60,000 nt of DNA, taken from contig OU612066.1 of the NCBI GenBank assembly GCA_914767715.1, positions 24,590,283-24,650,282 on the forward strand. The letters are read 5' to 3'. The notes under the pieces are model-generated. The model saw only the letters and a program-made list of their open reading frames with translations, was not told the origin of the DNA and searched no databases. This document shows, piece by piece, positions 50,668 to 60,000 of the stretch (the stretch's first letter is position 1; each line of letters opens with the position of its first letter). A program made the translations under genes and the position numbers. Source of the stretch: Membranipora membranacea. Lineage: Eukaryota; Bryozoa; Gymnolaemata; Cheilostomatida; Membraniporidae.

Positions 50668-53600
50668 ATGCCAAATCTAACACGATCAAGGGCAAAGAAG
50701 AAAGGAAAAATGAATACTAGACAACGTGAGTCGATACATAAAAAGGAGCCAACTGTACAAGTGATGGTTAATGCAGCAATCAGGGCTCTCCAAAACCCAG
50801 CAGGTTCTTCGCTAGCTGCAATAAGGAAATACATAGATTCAAAGTACAATGTCAGTCTGGAGGCTCTAGCCCCTCATATAAAACAGTATATCATTGATGC
50901 TGTTGGAAAAGAGAAGATCATCCAAGTGTCTGGTAATGGTGCAAGAGGCTCCTTCAAACTTGCTGGCAAACCGGTTCTAAGCTCTAAACAACGGCAGAAA
51001 GGGAAGACAACAACTGCATCTAGTAATCAATCAAAACCAGCTTCAACAGCAAGAGTAGGCCAGAAGAAACGACCAACAACACATACTTCTGGTAGTTTTG
51101 CCAAAACAGCGACTAGTAAACTCAAAAATTTCCAGGGAAGATCATCAAAGTCAGCAAAAGTTCCATCCCATGAGTTTTCCAGCGCAAGGTTAAATCAGGG
51201 ACCACGATCTTCCAGTAAAGCCAAGGCGGACCACATAGGGTAAGTTGTTTTAATCGGTATTGCTTTATCATGTTTGAACAATATTGCGCTTTCCTTATTA
51301 ACAAACGCTTAATATTTTGAATTCACACTTTTTTGAGTTGACTTTTTTTAGTTCTAGTTAGTTAGTAGGCTCAAGAGAAATACATTTCATTATAGAGTGT
51401 TTGATGAAGTACCAAAGAAGGATGCCTACAGTTTTTTCGTCGCGCTCATATCAGGTGATCATGAACAAGTGAAGAAGTATGAGAAGTATTTCACAGCACC
51501 TTTTAAAATAGGTATGCCAGTTGGCTCATAAATATCAAAACATTTGATTCCATGGTACTGCATTGACTTCATATTGTGTCCTCCCTGTACATGGCATATA
51601 GTAGGATCTGAGGCGTTATCTCCTCCTTTTCTTCATGTTCTTCAATTGCCAAGACCTCTAAGAAGTTTGGCTTATATTTGGTTGAGACAGAGAACTAAAC
51701 CTTTCACCATCAATCATGAGGGGAGTCCTGTATATTTTTCCGGCATTGCGGACACATGTATTACCCATACTATTTTCTTCATACTGTAGAGTTGGAGACA
51801 AAGGATGCTACTATCTGTTCTTGTGTTAGCAAGAGGGTAATGGATATAGAGAAGTTTAATTGTGGCATACATCTTCTGAAAAAGATGATGGATGGATCAG
51901 TTACAACCATGGTTTGTGAGAAGTTCAATGGAATGAGAAACTACCAAAACCAAATAGAGCTCAGGCAGTTCATACGATTCTACCCAGTGCATGTTGCTGC
52001 AGGTAAGTTACTACCTTGAACTTAAACCACTGCTGGCACAGCTGGGCTCTGCCCAGCAGAGCCACCAACCAACAATTCAAATGGACAGTTGTGGCATCAA
52101 AACATATAGCCAGTAGCTTTGCATGGAGCTATATGAGCTCTCAAAATGTAAGGAGTATCTTCTTCCCCAGCCATAAGTGATGACAAAAGTTGACCCTGAC
52201 CAATCAGGTGCCTTTAAAATCTAGCTGATATCAACAAATAATAAAAGTGTTGGATCCCAGCTAGATTTTAAAGGCACCTGATTGGTCAGGGTCAACTTTT
52301 GTCATCATTAATGGCAGATGGCTGGGAAGAAGATACTCCCTACATTTTGAGAGCTCATATAACTCCCTGCAAAGCTATTGGCTAAATTCTTTGATGCCAC
52401 AACTTTCTATTCAAATTTTTGACTGGTGGCTCTGCTTGGCAAAGCTCAGCTGTGGCAGCAGTGGTTTAATTCCTGATAAAAACGGATCAAAATAAAATAA
52501 TGACACGGGCCATATTTCCTCTTGAGACCTACAAACGATTGGCTGAAAACATGCATTTGAAAAAGTTCAGGAATAAATAAAATTATTTTTGTCCATTTAC
52601 TGCAAGAATGTATCGTCACTGTATTACTGAATGACCCATTTAACACAAATTACAGACTGAACACGTTTACCTGACAACTCGCATAATTCACTGCATTTTT
52701 GGAGAGAAGGATTGTCTCAACTGCAGTTTTCCCGCAGTCAACTAAATCAAATAGAAGAAACTGCAGCCTTTTCTTCTATTTGATTTATGATATGCTATAA
52801 TCTATAAGATGTGAGGAGAATTAGTTAGCATTGGTATCCAATTTGTACTTTATTCCATGATAAGCCATGATTAGTTACAGTGTATTATTTATAATTTTCC
52901 CATACTTGTGAACTTAGCTGTAGGGGATGAAAAGCTTCTAGTGCATATCCGGAATCTTAGTGGTGATATATGCATGTACACTAAGAGCTCTCCAGCAGGA
53001 TACTACCCCTTCGAACTATCACTGCTGCATCAAAACTATGAGGTGGCTCAGGCATTACTTGAACATAGCTTTTCTTATGGATCACCAATCAACAAAAAAA
53101 CGCAGTGGGATATTAGGCAATGTCTTAGTATGGAATTTCTGGTGAACAGATCAAGTATGGAGATCAATGCTTTGCCGGCTGTGGACCTTGCTTACAGAGC
53201 AGGTTAGTGGAATCCCTAAGAAAATGTCTCAAGCTGCATTTATACTGCATATCTTTCTTTTATGTAAGTGATCTTTGGTATCGACAAACGAAATCTTTGG
53301 GTTGTGGCAATACCCCCAATGATGACCTAATATACATAAAGAAAGAAATTCTTATAGAAGAATCTGCAGGGTAATTGCAGCTTAAGCATCTTTATTTTGG
53401 GGTTAACAGCCATAGCAATCCATCCATGGCTCCACCTAGTTCAATATCAAGCTTGTTGTGTATGAGTTTCACTGTTAATTAATATGCCAGAAGCAGCTAT
53501 AGCATACATTGTTATGGCACGGACAATATTTGATGGCAGGATACTGATCACGTTTATACTTCATTGGTGTATGCTCTGTAAAATTCACCGGGTGTACCCA

Positions 53601-56600
53601 GTTGTAGTGGTCATAATTAGAAATTAAAAGGTGTTTTGTTTTGGCATTATATGCGTGAGGAAATAACTCCTATTCTGTGTGATCTAACTAATCTAATCAT
53701 CAGGGAATTCCAGGTTGACATTGCATTGCAGGATTTAGTCGACACAGCAATTAATTCACCAAGTAAACTTGTAGAGAGAAGTCTGCCCGTATCAGACCAG
53801 CAAAAATTGAAAAATTTCAATTGAATTATGTCAAACTTCTTATGGGACTAGTATGATATTGTATGGTCTTAAGACAACTGTCTTGGGGCAATTACAAACA
53901 ACATTTTTGATGTTTCAATTGCCTCTTATGTCATTGTTCGACTGGATATCTTTTGCATAACACATGAGCAGAGAGTTCAATGAGTGCCTCACTCTACAGA
54001 AAGAAACCTAACTGTCAGAGTCTGAAAAACTTAGATATGCCAGCTTCGCATACTTTCCTAACATGCTAATGACATGATATGGGGATATGCGGTAGCGCTG
54101 TCTCTCACCAACCACCTCATGCAATGATAAAACATATACAATGTAAAACCCAGGACTATGGTCTTGACTTGTGCCATCTGCATCAAACTCTTGACTTCAC
54201 AGTAATCACATATCGATAGTGTGAATATTTGGGATGCAGTTGTGCTGCGACTGACCTCTTCAACTGGGTACACACTTTTTTCCTACATCAAATTTGTCTC
54301 ACGCTATCATGTTTTGAGCAGTCTTACGTCTAGGCTGCTTTTTGTCTTGTTCTCGTTGAGATGTAGTGCTGTCGCTGACCACCTTTTAAATGATGTGATA
54401 GAATATCTTGTTAAAAACATACATATAGTCGTGTTTCCTGCTGACCATATTAATCACTTAACATTTCACTTACCTAACCGATTGTGAAGAAAATTACAGG
54501 TATGCTGCCGCGCTGCCGCTGACATGATTGCTACGACCGGGTACACTCTCAGTTTTGGATTCAGCACGTTGTTCTACCCTAGATATACCCTTGTTTTAAA
54601 CTCGTAAGATTTCACTTATTATTAGCGATGTTGAGAAAAATTGCAATAAGCTGCCGCGCTGCCGATCTTCCGCTGACATGATTGCTACGACTGGGTACGG
54701 TAGACCAAGTTTGGTCCATTTGCCTGCATTCTGAGTGGATCAGGAGCAACAGGCATGCAGGCAATTGGATCAAACTTGTTCTAGGTTACACCCTTTTTCC
54801 TCTATATTCAGCACGTTGTTATACCTTTGAAACACTTTTGATTTAAACTTAATTAATATTTCACTCATTAAAAGCAATTTTTAGAAGAAATGGGGATATG
54901 CTGCCGCGCTGCCGCTGATATGATCGCTACAACTGGGTACACCCTTAATTTTGGATTCAGCACGTTGTTCCACCCTAGAAACACCTTTTATTGAATTCTT
55001 AACATTTCACTTATTTTATGCAAATTTGAGAAATATTGCGGATATGCTGCCGCAAGACAGTATCATACTAACCTTATAAAGACATGACATTATACATATT
55101 CAAAATTTTAAATTTGTCCTGATCTAACAAGAGCAGACTTCTGCAAGTTTACTCAGGGCTCTCAACCTGGGAGGATCCAAATCCTGAGTTTTGCCGATAC
55201 CGTGGCATTTTCAAAGGCGTGAAACGCCATGTGCACAAACAGCTTAGAGTTTTAGAGCTCTGTTAGCCTCCTCAATGGGTCCAGCCTAGAAAGCAATTTA
55301 GGCCTCTGCATATGAATGATATTGGGTTTTTAGAGTTGTTAGCAGATCATTGATATAGAATCACTGTAAAATTCATCTTGTTTTATGTATTTCTTATATC
55401 ACAACATAAAATTGTTTTTTTTTATAATCTTACAACTAGGCTACACTGAGAGGAATTCCCCAACTTCGATGAATATGATGCAAAATCTGAGTTTTTAGCT
55501 AATATTCTAAGATCCCCTGAGTTGAACCCAAAAACCTGAGTAACTCCGGTTAAATCTGAGTGGTTGAGAGCCCTGGTTTGCTTTGTAAATAAATTGGCAA
55601 GTCAACAAAATCCCCACAATGCAGTTTCAACCTGGAATTCCCTGAAGATGAGATTAGTAAGATTACACAGAATAGTAGTTATGTCCCCACATATATAATG
55701 CAAAAACAAAACACCTTTTAATTTCTAAATATGACCACTACAACTGGGTACACCAGGTGAATTTTACAGAAGAAACATCAATGAAGTATAATATGCGATC
55801 AGTTTCCTGCCGTCAAAAATTGCCCGTTTCATTATTTTATAGAGCCGTTACAGCTAGGCTGCTACTGGCCTATAAGGAGTGAAAAATTTGAAAAATTACT
55901 TGAAGAAATGTGTAATTGAACCACACACAAAGGGAATCATCTTGATATGACAACCGAGTTGGGCGTTGGTTATGCGATGTTCTCGCCAACATCTCATAGC
56001 GTGGTTGGGTGACATTTCTAATAAAAACCGCGAGTCAATCCAATTTGTACCAGTGCTCAGTTTGACAATATTAATTGTTTGGCTACACTCTTTGAAAACC
56101 TGAGAACAGACTGTTAGAGTGCTGCATTATATGATCACATCTTCTGGCAACAATGCTCGGACTTTAATTCATCTGTGGTTTTGAGACAGCCTGATGAATC
56201 TTGTTTTGCCTTTTAGGATTACGGTTTGAAGAGTCTGCTTACAAGAAGGAGTTTGATAAAGCTGTACAAGACATGCTGCATGTTAATGATGTGATGGTTC
56301 TGAAAGCTATTTTCGGCTTGGAACCTGGCAGATCGAATAAGATCGTTATTGAAGAGAAATACAGCATTCTTCATCAAGCTAAAAGTGCTGGTTAGTTGCT
56401 TAATACCAATCCTTGGTTAGGTAAATAGGTTCTTGCAAACAATTCAAACTACTTGCAGTATATATAACTTGATCATGATTGGCCAGTCAAGTTCAACTAC
56501 TAGTCTACTCGTGATTATCATACGTGACTATGCAAACCAGCCTCTTCACACTCTGCTTTGCATGGCAATTGACCCCTAGCTGCTGAATGAGAATTCTAAT

Positions 56601-57815
56601 TTTTGCTATTGTTGGTTCACTGATATTCATCACATGCAACATGCATAAAACACTAACGAATACTCGAATACATGTTCGCTTTTAGAAGCAGTTGATACAA
56701 TATTTGATGATGGATTTGACATTGAAACATTCTACAAACACACACAAGATATCAGGCCTACTGAGACAATATTGTACCCAATTCTCAAAACGGGAAGACT
56801 ACGTGTAGCTGGAGCCATTGTCAAGAGGTGTCCTATGGCTCTGAATGAAGTAGGTTGTTTTTATCGCTCAAGCCTATCAACAGTTTTCGGTTCGATCAAG
56901 CCGATTCACATGTGTGCTGTCAAAGGAATGGATGCGGCAATAGAGCTACTCATCAAACTGGGAGCCAATGTCAATGAACTGTCACCAGGTCCAGAGCAAA
57001 GAAGTCTCATACAGATATTGTGCAGGTCAAAGTCATTTCCGTATTCACGGATACAATGTGTTACCCTACTGCTCGAAAATGGAGTAAACAACATCAATGA
57101 GTCTGATGCTCACGGTGACATTCCCATTATCACTGCTGCTGATAACCTTGATCGGCCACTCATCAGTACACTGCTAGAACATGGTGCTGATCCTTCGGTA
57201 GTTCATGGCAAGACTAAATCGACAGCCCTCTGGTTTATAGTGGAAGCAAACGATGTGAAAAAGAATCGATACTCAGATGCTCTCCCACTTCTCTACGCCA
57301 ACATCTCTGAAAACTCGATGTGTGCTGATACATCGAGTTCTGACAGAGTCAAGAGGTTCCCGCAGATGACCCCACAGATGATGGCAGTAGTAAGGCAAGA
57401 TATACCAACAATAAGAGCTTTTATTGAGTCAGGTTGGTTTGTTGGCAAGGAAAGGTATCAAAGTCTCAACTTTGATCGATATCTGCGAACTTGGAAAGAC
57501 AAAAACGTCACATGGTTGGAAGAAAACCATCTCTCTAAGCCTCCATCTTTACAATGGTGGGCTAAGAGGTCTATCAGAAAGTGTCTTCCTGTTCATCCCC
57601 AGAAGGTCATAGACCAGCTCCATATACCTACCCAACTACAAGAATATGTTCTCAAGGTTGATGACCTGCCTCCCAAGAAAGCTGAACAACTCAAGACATT
57701 CAAATGGTGGCCAGATTGGCCGTGTTGCACAGTCATATGCCATAGCGATCATTCGTTCTCATCTGAATATAGCTATGACCGTGAGCTGGAAGAAGACTAT
57801 GCTTATTATCATTAA
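50668..57815 (+). CDS. Linker-histone globular domain / ankyrin / SOCS-box-like fusion, gene 3 of the cluster (6 exons)
   Basis: Exons 50668-51239, 51396-51511, 51790-52002, 52918-53202, 56217-56390 and 56686-57815 join in phases 2,1,1,1,1 to 829 aa. Residues 27-99 are an H15 linker-histone domain (TVQVMVNAAIRALQNPAGSS, then AIRKYIDSKYN and EKIIQVSGNGARGSFKL). A Lys/Ser/Thr/Ala-rich tail runs to about 190. The 116-nt exon 2 encodes KDAYSFFVALISGDHEQVKK. Ankyrin repeats include FYPVHVAA, GYYPFELSLLHQNYEVAQALL, KPIHMCAVKGMDAAIELLI and PLISTLLEHGADPS. Residues about 739-778, PSLQWWAKRSIRK to IPTQLQEYVL, are the SOCS-like box, with Ala at the BC-box Cys position. The C-terminus is acidic with several Tyr. 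Intron 4 (3 kb) holds a tandem repeat and a MITE; intron 3 holds a foldback element. Same order and phases as gene 1, so the fusion is not a one-off splicing guess. Confidence 0.75.
52020..52473. mobile_element. Long-arm foldback element flanked by TTAA, in intron 3 of gene 3
   Basis: Arms of about 190 bases start ACCACTGCTGGCACAGCTG and end CAGCTGTGGCAGCAGTGGT. They pair through blocks such as CACCTGATTGGTCAGGGTC and a centre near 52225-52255. TTAA abuts both ends. TTAA duplication is the mark of piggyBac-type transposition, so this may be a piggyBac-derived MITE. No coding capacity. Confidence 0.75.
54497..55055. repeat. Tandem repeat of about 145-165 bp in intron 4 of gene 3
   Basis: The block GATATGCTGCCGCGCTGCCG, then GACATGATTGCTACGAC, GGGTACACCC and TTCAGCACGTTGTT recurs, starting near 54504, 54651, 54901 and (partial) 55045. 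Diverged traces reach back to about 54060. The second unit carries a family 2 MITE. Confidence 0.8.
54701..54783. mobile_element. Short MITE, family 2 copy d, inserted in a tandem-repeat unit
   Basis: TAGACCAAGTTTGGTCCATT with TGCCTGCATT at the left pairs with AGGCAATTGG and ATCAAACTTGTTCTA at the right. Neighbouring repeat units read GGGTACACCC uninterrupted, which places the insertion within that word and supplies an empty-site comparison. Confidence 0.75.
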
Positions 57816-59725
57816 GGTATAATACCAATGTAATATAATGTTCCCTGATCCCTGGGCTCTACAGCCATGGAGGCTTGCCGCCGATGCTAGCAATCGAGGT
57901 TGACAATTATTTTGATAAAAGAGCAGATGTCAAATCCCAGCAGGGACTTTTTATTCTATCTGTCAATCTTGATTTCAGATAAGATGTCTTAGTACAGTAA
58001 CATGTAAATAGTGCTGAGTCCTTACTTGGTCATACCATCATGAAGGTTCGGTTTACCCATCACCTAGTCTTCACATTATCGATTTAGCTTAACTCGAGCC
58101 ATCTTGCCTCTTCACTCATACTTATTAGAGGTTGTAGCCTAAATAGACCAAATTTTTATTTGTACAGGATAACCTGTTATTTTGCATGTAATAATTAGTT
58201 TTAGTTAGCCTTTTCAACCTACATTTTACATAATATAAATCATACACTTATCTTCATTCCCACTAGTAAATTTGCACGCTCATGAACTGGTAACAAACTG
58301 TCGGATTGGGGCAAAAGTCTGGTGGGCTCAGACTTATATTTTGATTGTTGACTTTTTGAAAAAGCAGCCATTCGAAGAGGCCTGTAGTGTTTCCCATTAT
58401 TGGATACCATGATTAATCTTACTATTGGAATAACATGGATAGTATATGTTCTCAAAAGTTTCCAGTTTGCTGCATGTGGTATTCCATTATCAGCCAAAGC
58501 CCACCTTGTGAATGAGCTGTGTTAGTTGATGGAATATCACCACTGACAACATGGGCAGAGTCTGCGCACTTCAACTGGCATAGATAGTGTCCTGCCGCAG
58601 CATGTGCCATGCAAGATTCAAACAGGGAGATTCGTACAAATTATGAGGAAAAAAGATGTGAAGATTTCCCAACTAAAACTTATTCAATAGTTTAATAAAC
58701 TGTGGCATGTCCTGTGACCCTGTGCTGCTTCCAACTTTAGAATGGTTTGTACTAAGTCTGGAATAAAACTAAACCAAATTACAGCATATGTTATAGAATA
58801 TGTGGTGGCTAGTGGTAACCTATTTTTGTCTATGACATTTTTACTCATAATTACTGGCGGTTGACCTACCTGTTACCGATAGTAAGAAACAATCGAGTAG
58901 GCCTATATCGTTCTGGGCAAGTAATACTGGAACAATTGCAATGTACTAGGAAACAGTTTATAACATGAATTATGCATAACTAGTGCTTTTTTTTGGAAAA
59001 TGCACAGGTGGTGATAATTGGGTTTTTTTGTTGGTGTGAATGTGGTTGTGGTGGTCTTGATAGTTGGATAGTGGTGTCTTGTCGATATCAACAGCAACAA
59101 CAATCATGCGGAGTGAAATACCAATCACTCCGCATGTCAAGCTAAAGACTAACCAGCCTCTCGATGATGGACCAGTCCAAAACATAAATTTGTTCTATGA
59201 GGGAGTTGAATCGGGCTATCAATGCATTACATTGATTGATCTTTATCTCCCACATCACCATTAATTTTCTAACTGCTAGGCCAAACAGTAGAGATATTGT
59301 AACACTTGTATGTGATGCTAGTACACAACTCTATGAGCAGTAAATAGCAGACAAGCCATCCGTGTTTTATTAATTAGGAGAATTGTTGGGCAGACATGGG
59401 CATATCTTTCTAACCGGCCTACCCATGTATGTCTATCATTACATCCATCATTCATCTTCAATATGCTGGACAACTTGTCCCTGTAGACCCTATGTAGGGC
59501 AGTGGTAGAATGGTATGAGTTTAATTGGATGGAAGTCTTACCAGAAAACTGGTTAGTGTTGGCCAATTTGTGCAGCAAAATGTCCGGTCCAAGCTAAATT
59601 TCTAAGCTAATAATCCTTTGCCAAGCTCCAACGCGGGTTTATGAAGTTGTTCACTAGACTATATCACCGGCAATATCTGATTTACATGTGGGACGCAAAA
59701 AATACAGATACACTGGTGCCACACA
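57816..59725. other. Intergenic between fusion genes 3 and 4
   Basis: No coding exon recognised. AATAAA occurs at 58694 and 58762, both rather far (about 0.9 kb) from the stop of gene 3 to be confident 3' ends. The region just before 59726 should contain the 5' flank of gene 4. Confidence 0.35.
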
Positions 59726-60000
59726 ATGCCGGGGAAGACACAAGTTAGGGCTAAGCCAAAGAAAAATATCACTGCTAAACCATGTCAACCAGACAATAGG
59801 AAGCAACCTACTGTACAAGTGATGGTCACTACAGCAATTAAGGCTCTCCAGGACCCCACCGGCTCCTCACTAACTGCAATAAAAAGATACATCGGTGTCC
59901 ACTATGTCAGTGCAGGGACTCTTAACTCCTCTTATAAAACAGTATATTAAGGATTCTGTGACCAATGGGAAGATAATCCAGGTGTCTGGCGTTGGTGCAA
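59726..60000 (+). pseudogene. Fourth linker-histone-domain paralog, cut by the window end and frameshifted
   Basis: From the ATG at 59726 a basic leader is followed by an H15 domain start (PTVQVMVTTAIKALQDPTGS, then LTAIKRYIG), very close to gene 3. At about 59922-59926 one extra base relative to gene 3 shifts the frame and brings a TAA at 59948. The rest of the domain (IKQYIKDS, GKIIQVSGVGA) is still recognisable in the next frame up to the window edge. It may be a young pseudogene, an assembly or sequencing error, or a wrongly inferred start. Downstream exons lie outside the window, so whether ankyrin and SOCS parts exist is unknown. Confidence 0.6.

Noticed and set aside
53636-53824. 62-codon plus frame ending in SLPVSDQQKLKNFN, faintly like the end of the SOCS-like box of the paralogs
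   Set aside because: It lies in intron 4 of gene 3 and no acceptor joins it to exon 4 in the right phase. The resemblance is a few residues only. It may be a decayed alternative last exon but I cannot support it.

Overview
The window is nuclear DNA from an animal, most likely an invertebrate. It is AT-rich, with GT-AG introns of 0.1 to 4 kb, AATAAA polyadenylation signals, non-LTR retrotransposon debris, a tRNA-derived SINE and many palindromic MITE-like elements. I cannot name the phylum. All gene models were spliced by hand from donor/acceptor sites and codon phase; none has transcript support.

Layout. (1) 1.4-6.5 kb, + strand: a three-exon PX-domain protein with an acidic tail. (2) 6.5-10.8 kb: no gene; a roughly 250-315 bp tandem repeat with a 5'-truncated non-LTR element inserted in its last copy. 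(3) 11.0-19.4 kb, - strand: an 11-exon NCOA5-like gene (642 aa) that carries an N-terminal RRM and CCCH zinc finger ahead of the NCOA5 core. (4) 22-24 kb: palindromic elements and a SINE. (5) 24-60 kb, + strand: a tandem family of at least four paralogs. Genes 1 and 3 (821 and 829 aa) join a linker-histone H1/H5 globular domain with a basic tail to a conserved 38-residue module, ankyrin repeats and a C-terminal SOCS-box-like segment. Gene 2 (722 aa) has the same last five exons but a short basic first exon in place of the histone domain. Gene 4 starts at 59.7 kb, carries a one-base frameshift in its histone domain and runs off the window. The three complete genes share all intron phases (2,1,1,1,1) and a second exon of exactly 116 nt. 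(6) 38.7-44.6 kb, - strand, inside that cluster: a six-exon single-pass membrane protein (884 aa) with a long tyrosine-rich cytoplasmic tail of repeated Y-x-Y-Y-T-[NDE]-Y motifs, resembling a LAT-type signalling adaptor in layout. (7) 47.3-49.8 kb, - strand: a decayed, interrupted non-LTR retrotransposon.

The main point of interest is the histone-H1 / ankyrin / SOCS fusion family. By domain logic it could be a chromatin-binding substrate receptor for a Cullin-5 Elongin-BC ubiquitin ligase. The domains are read directly from the sequence; the ubiquitin-ligase role is inference, and the usual BC-box cysteine is replaced in every copy.
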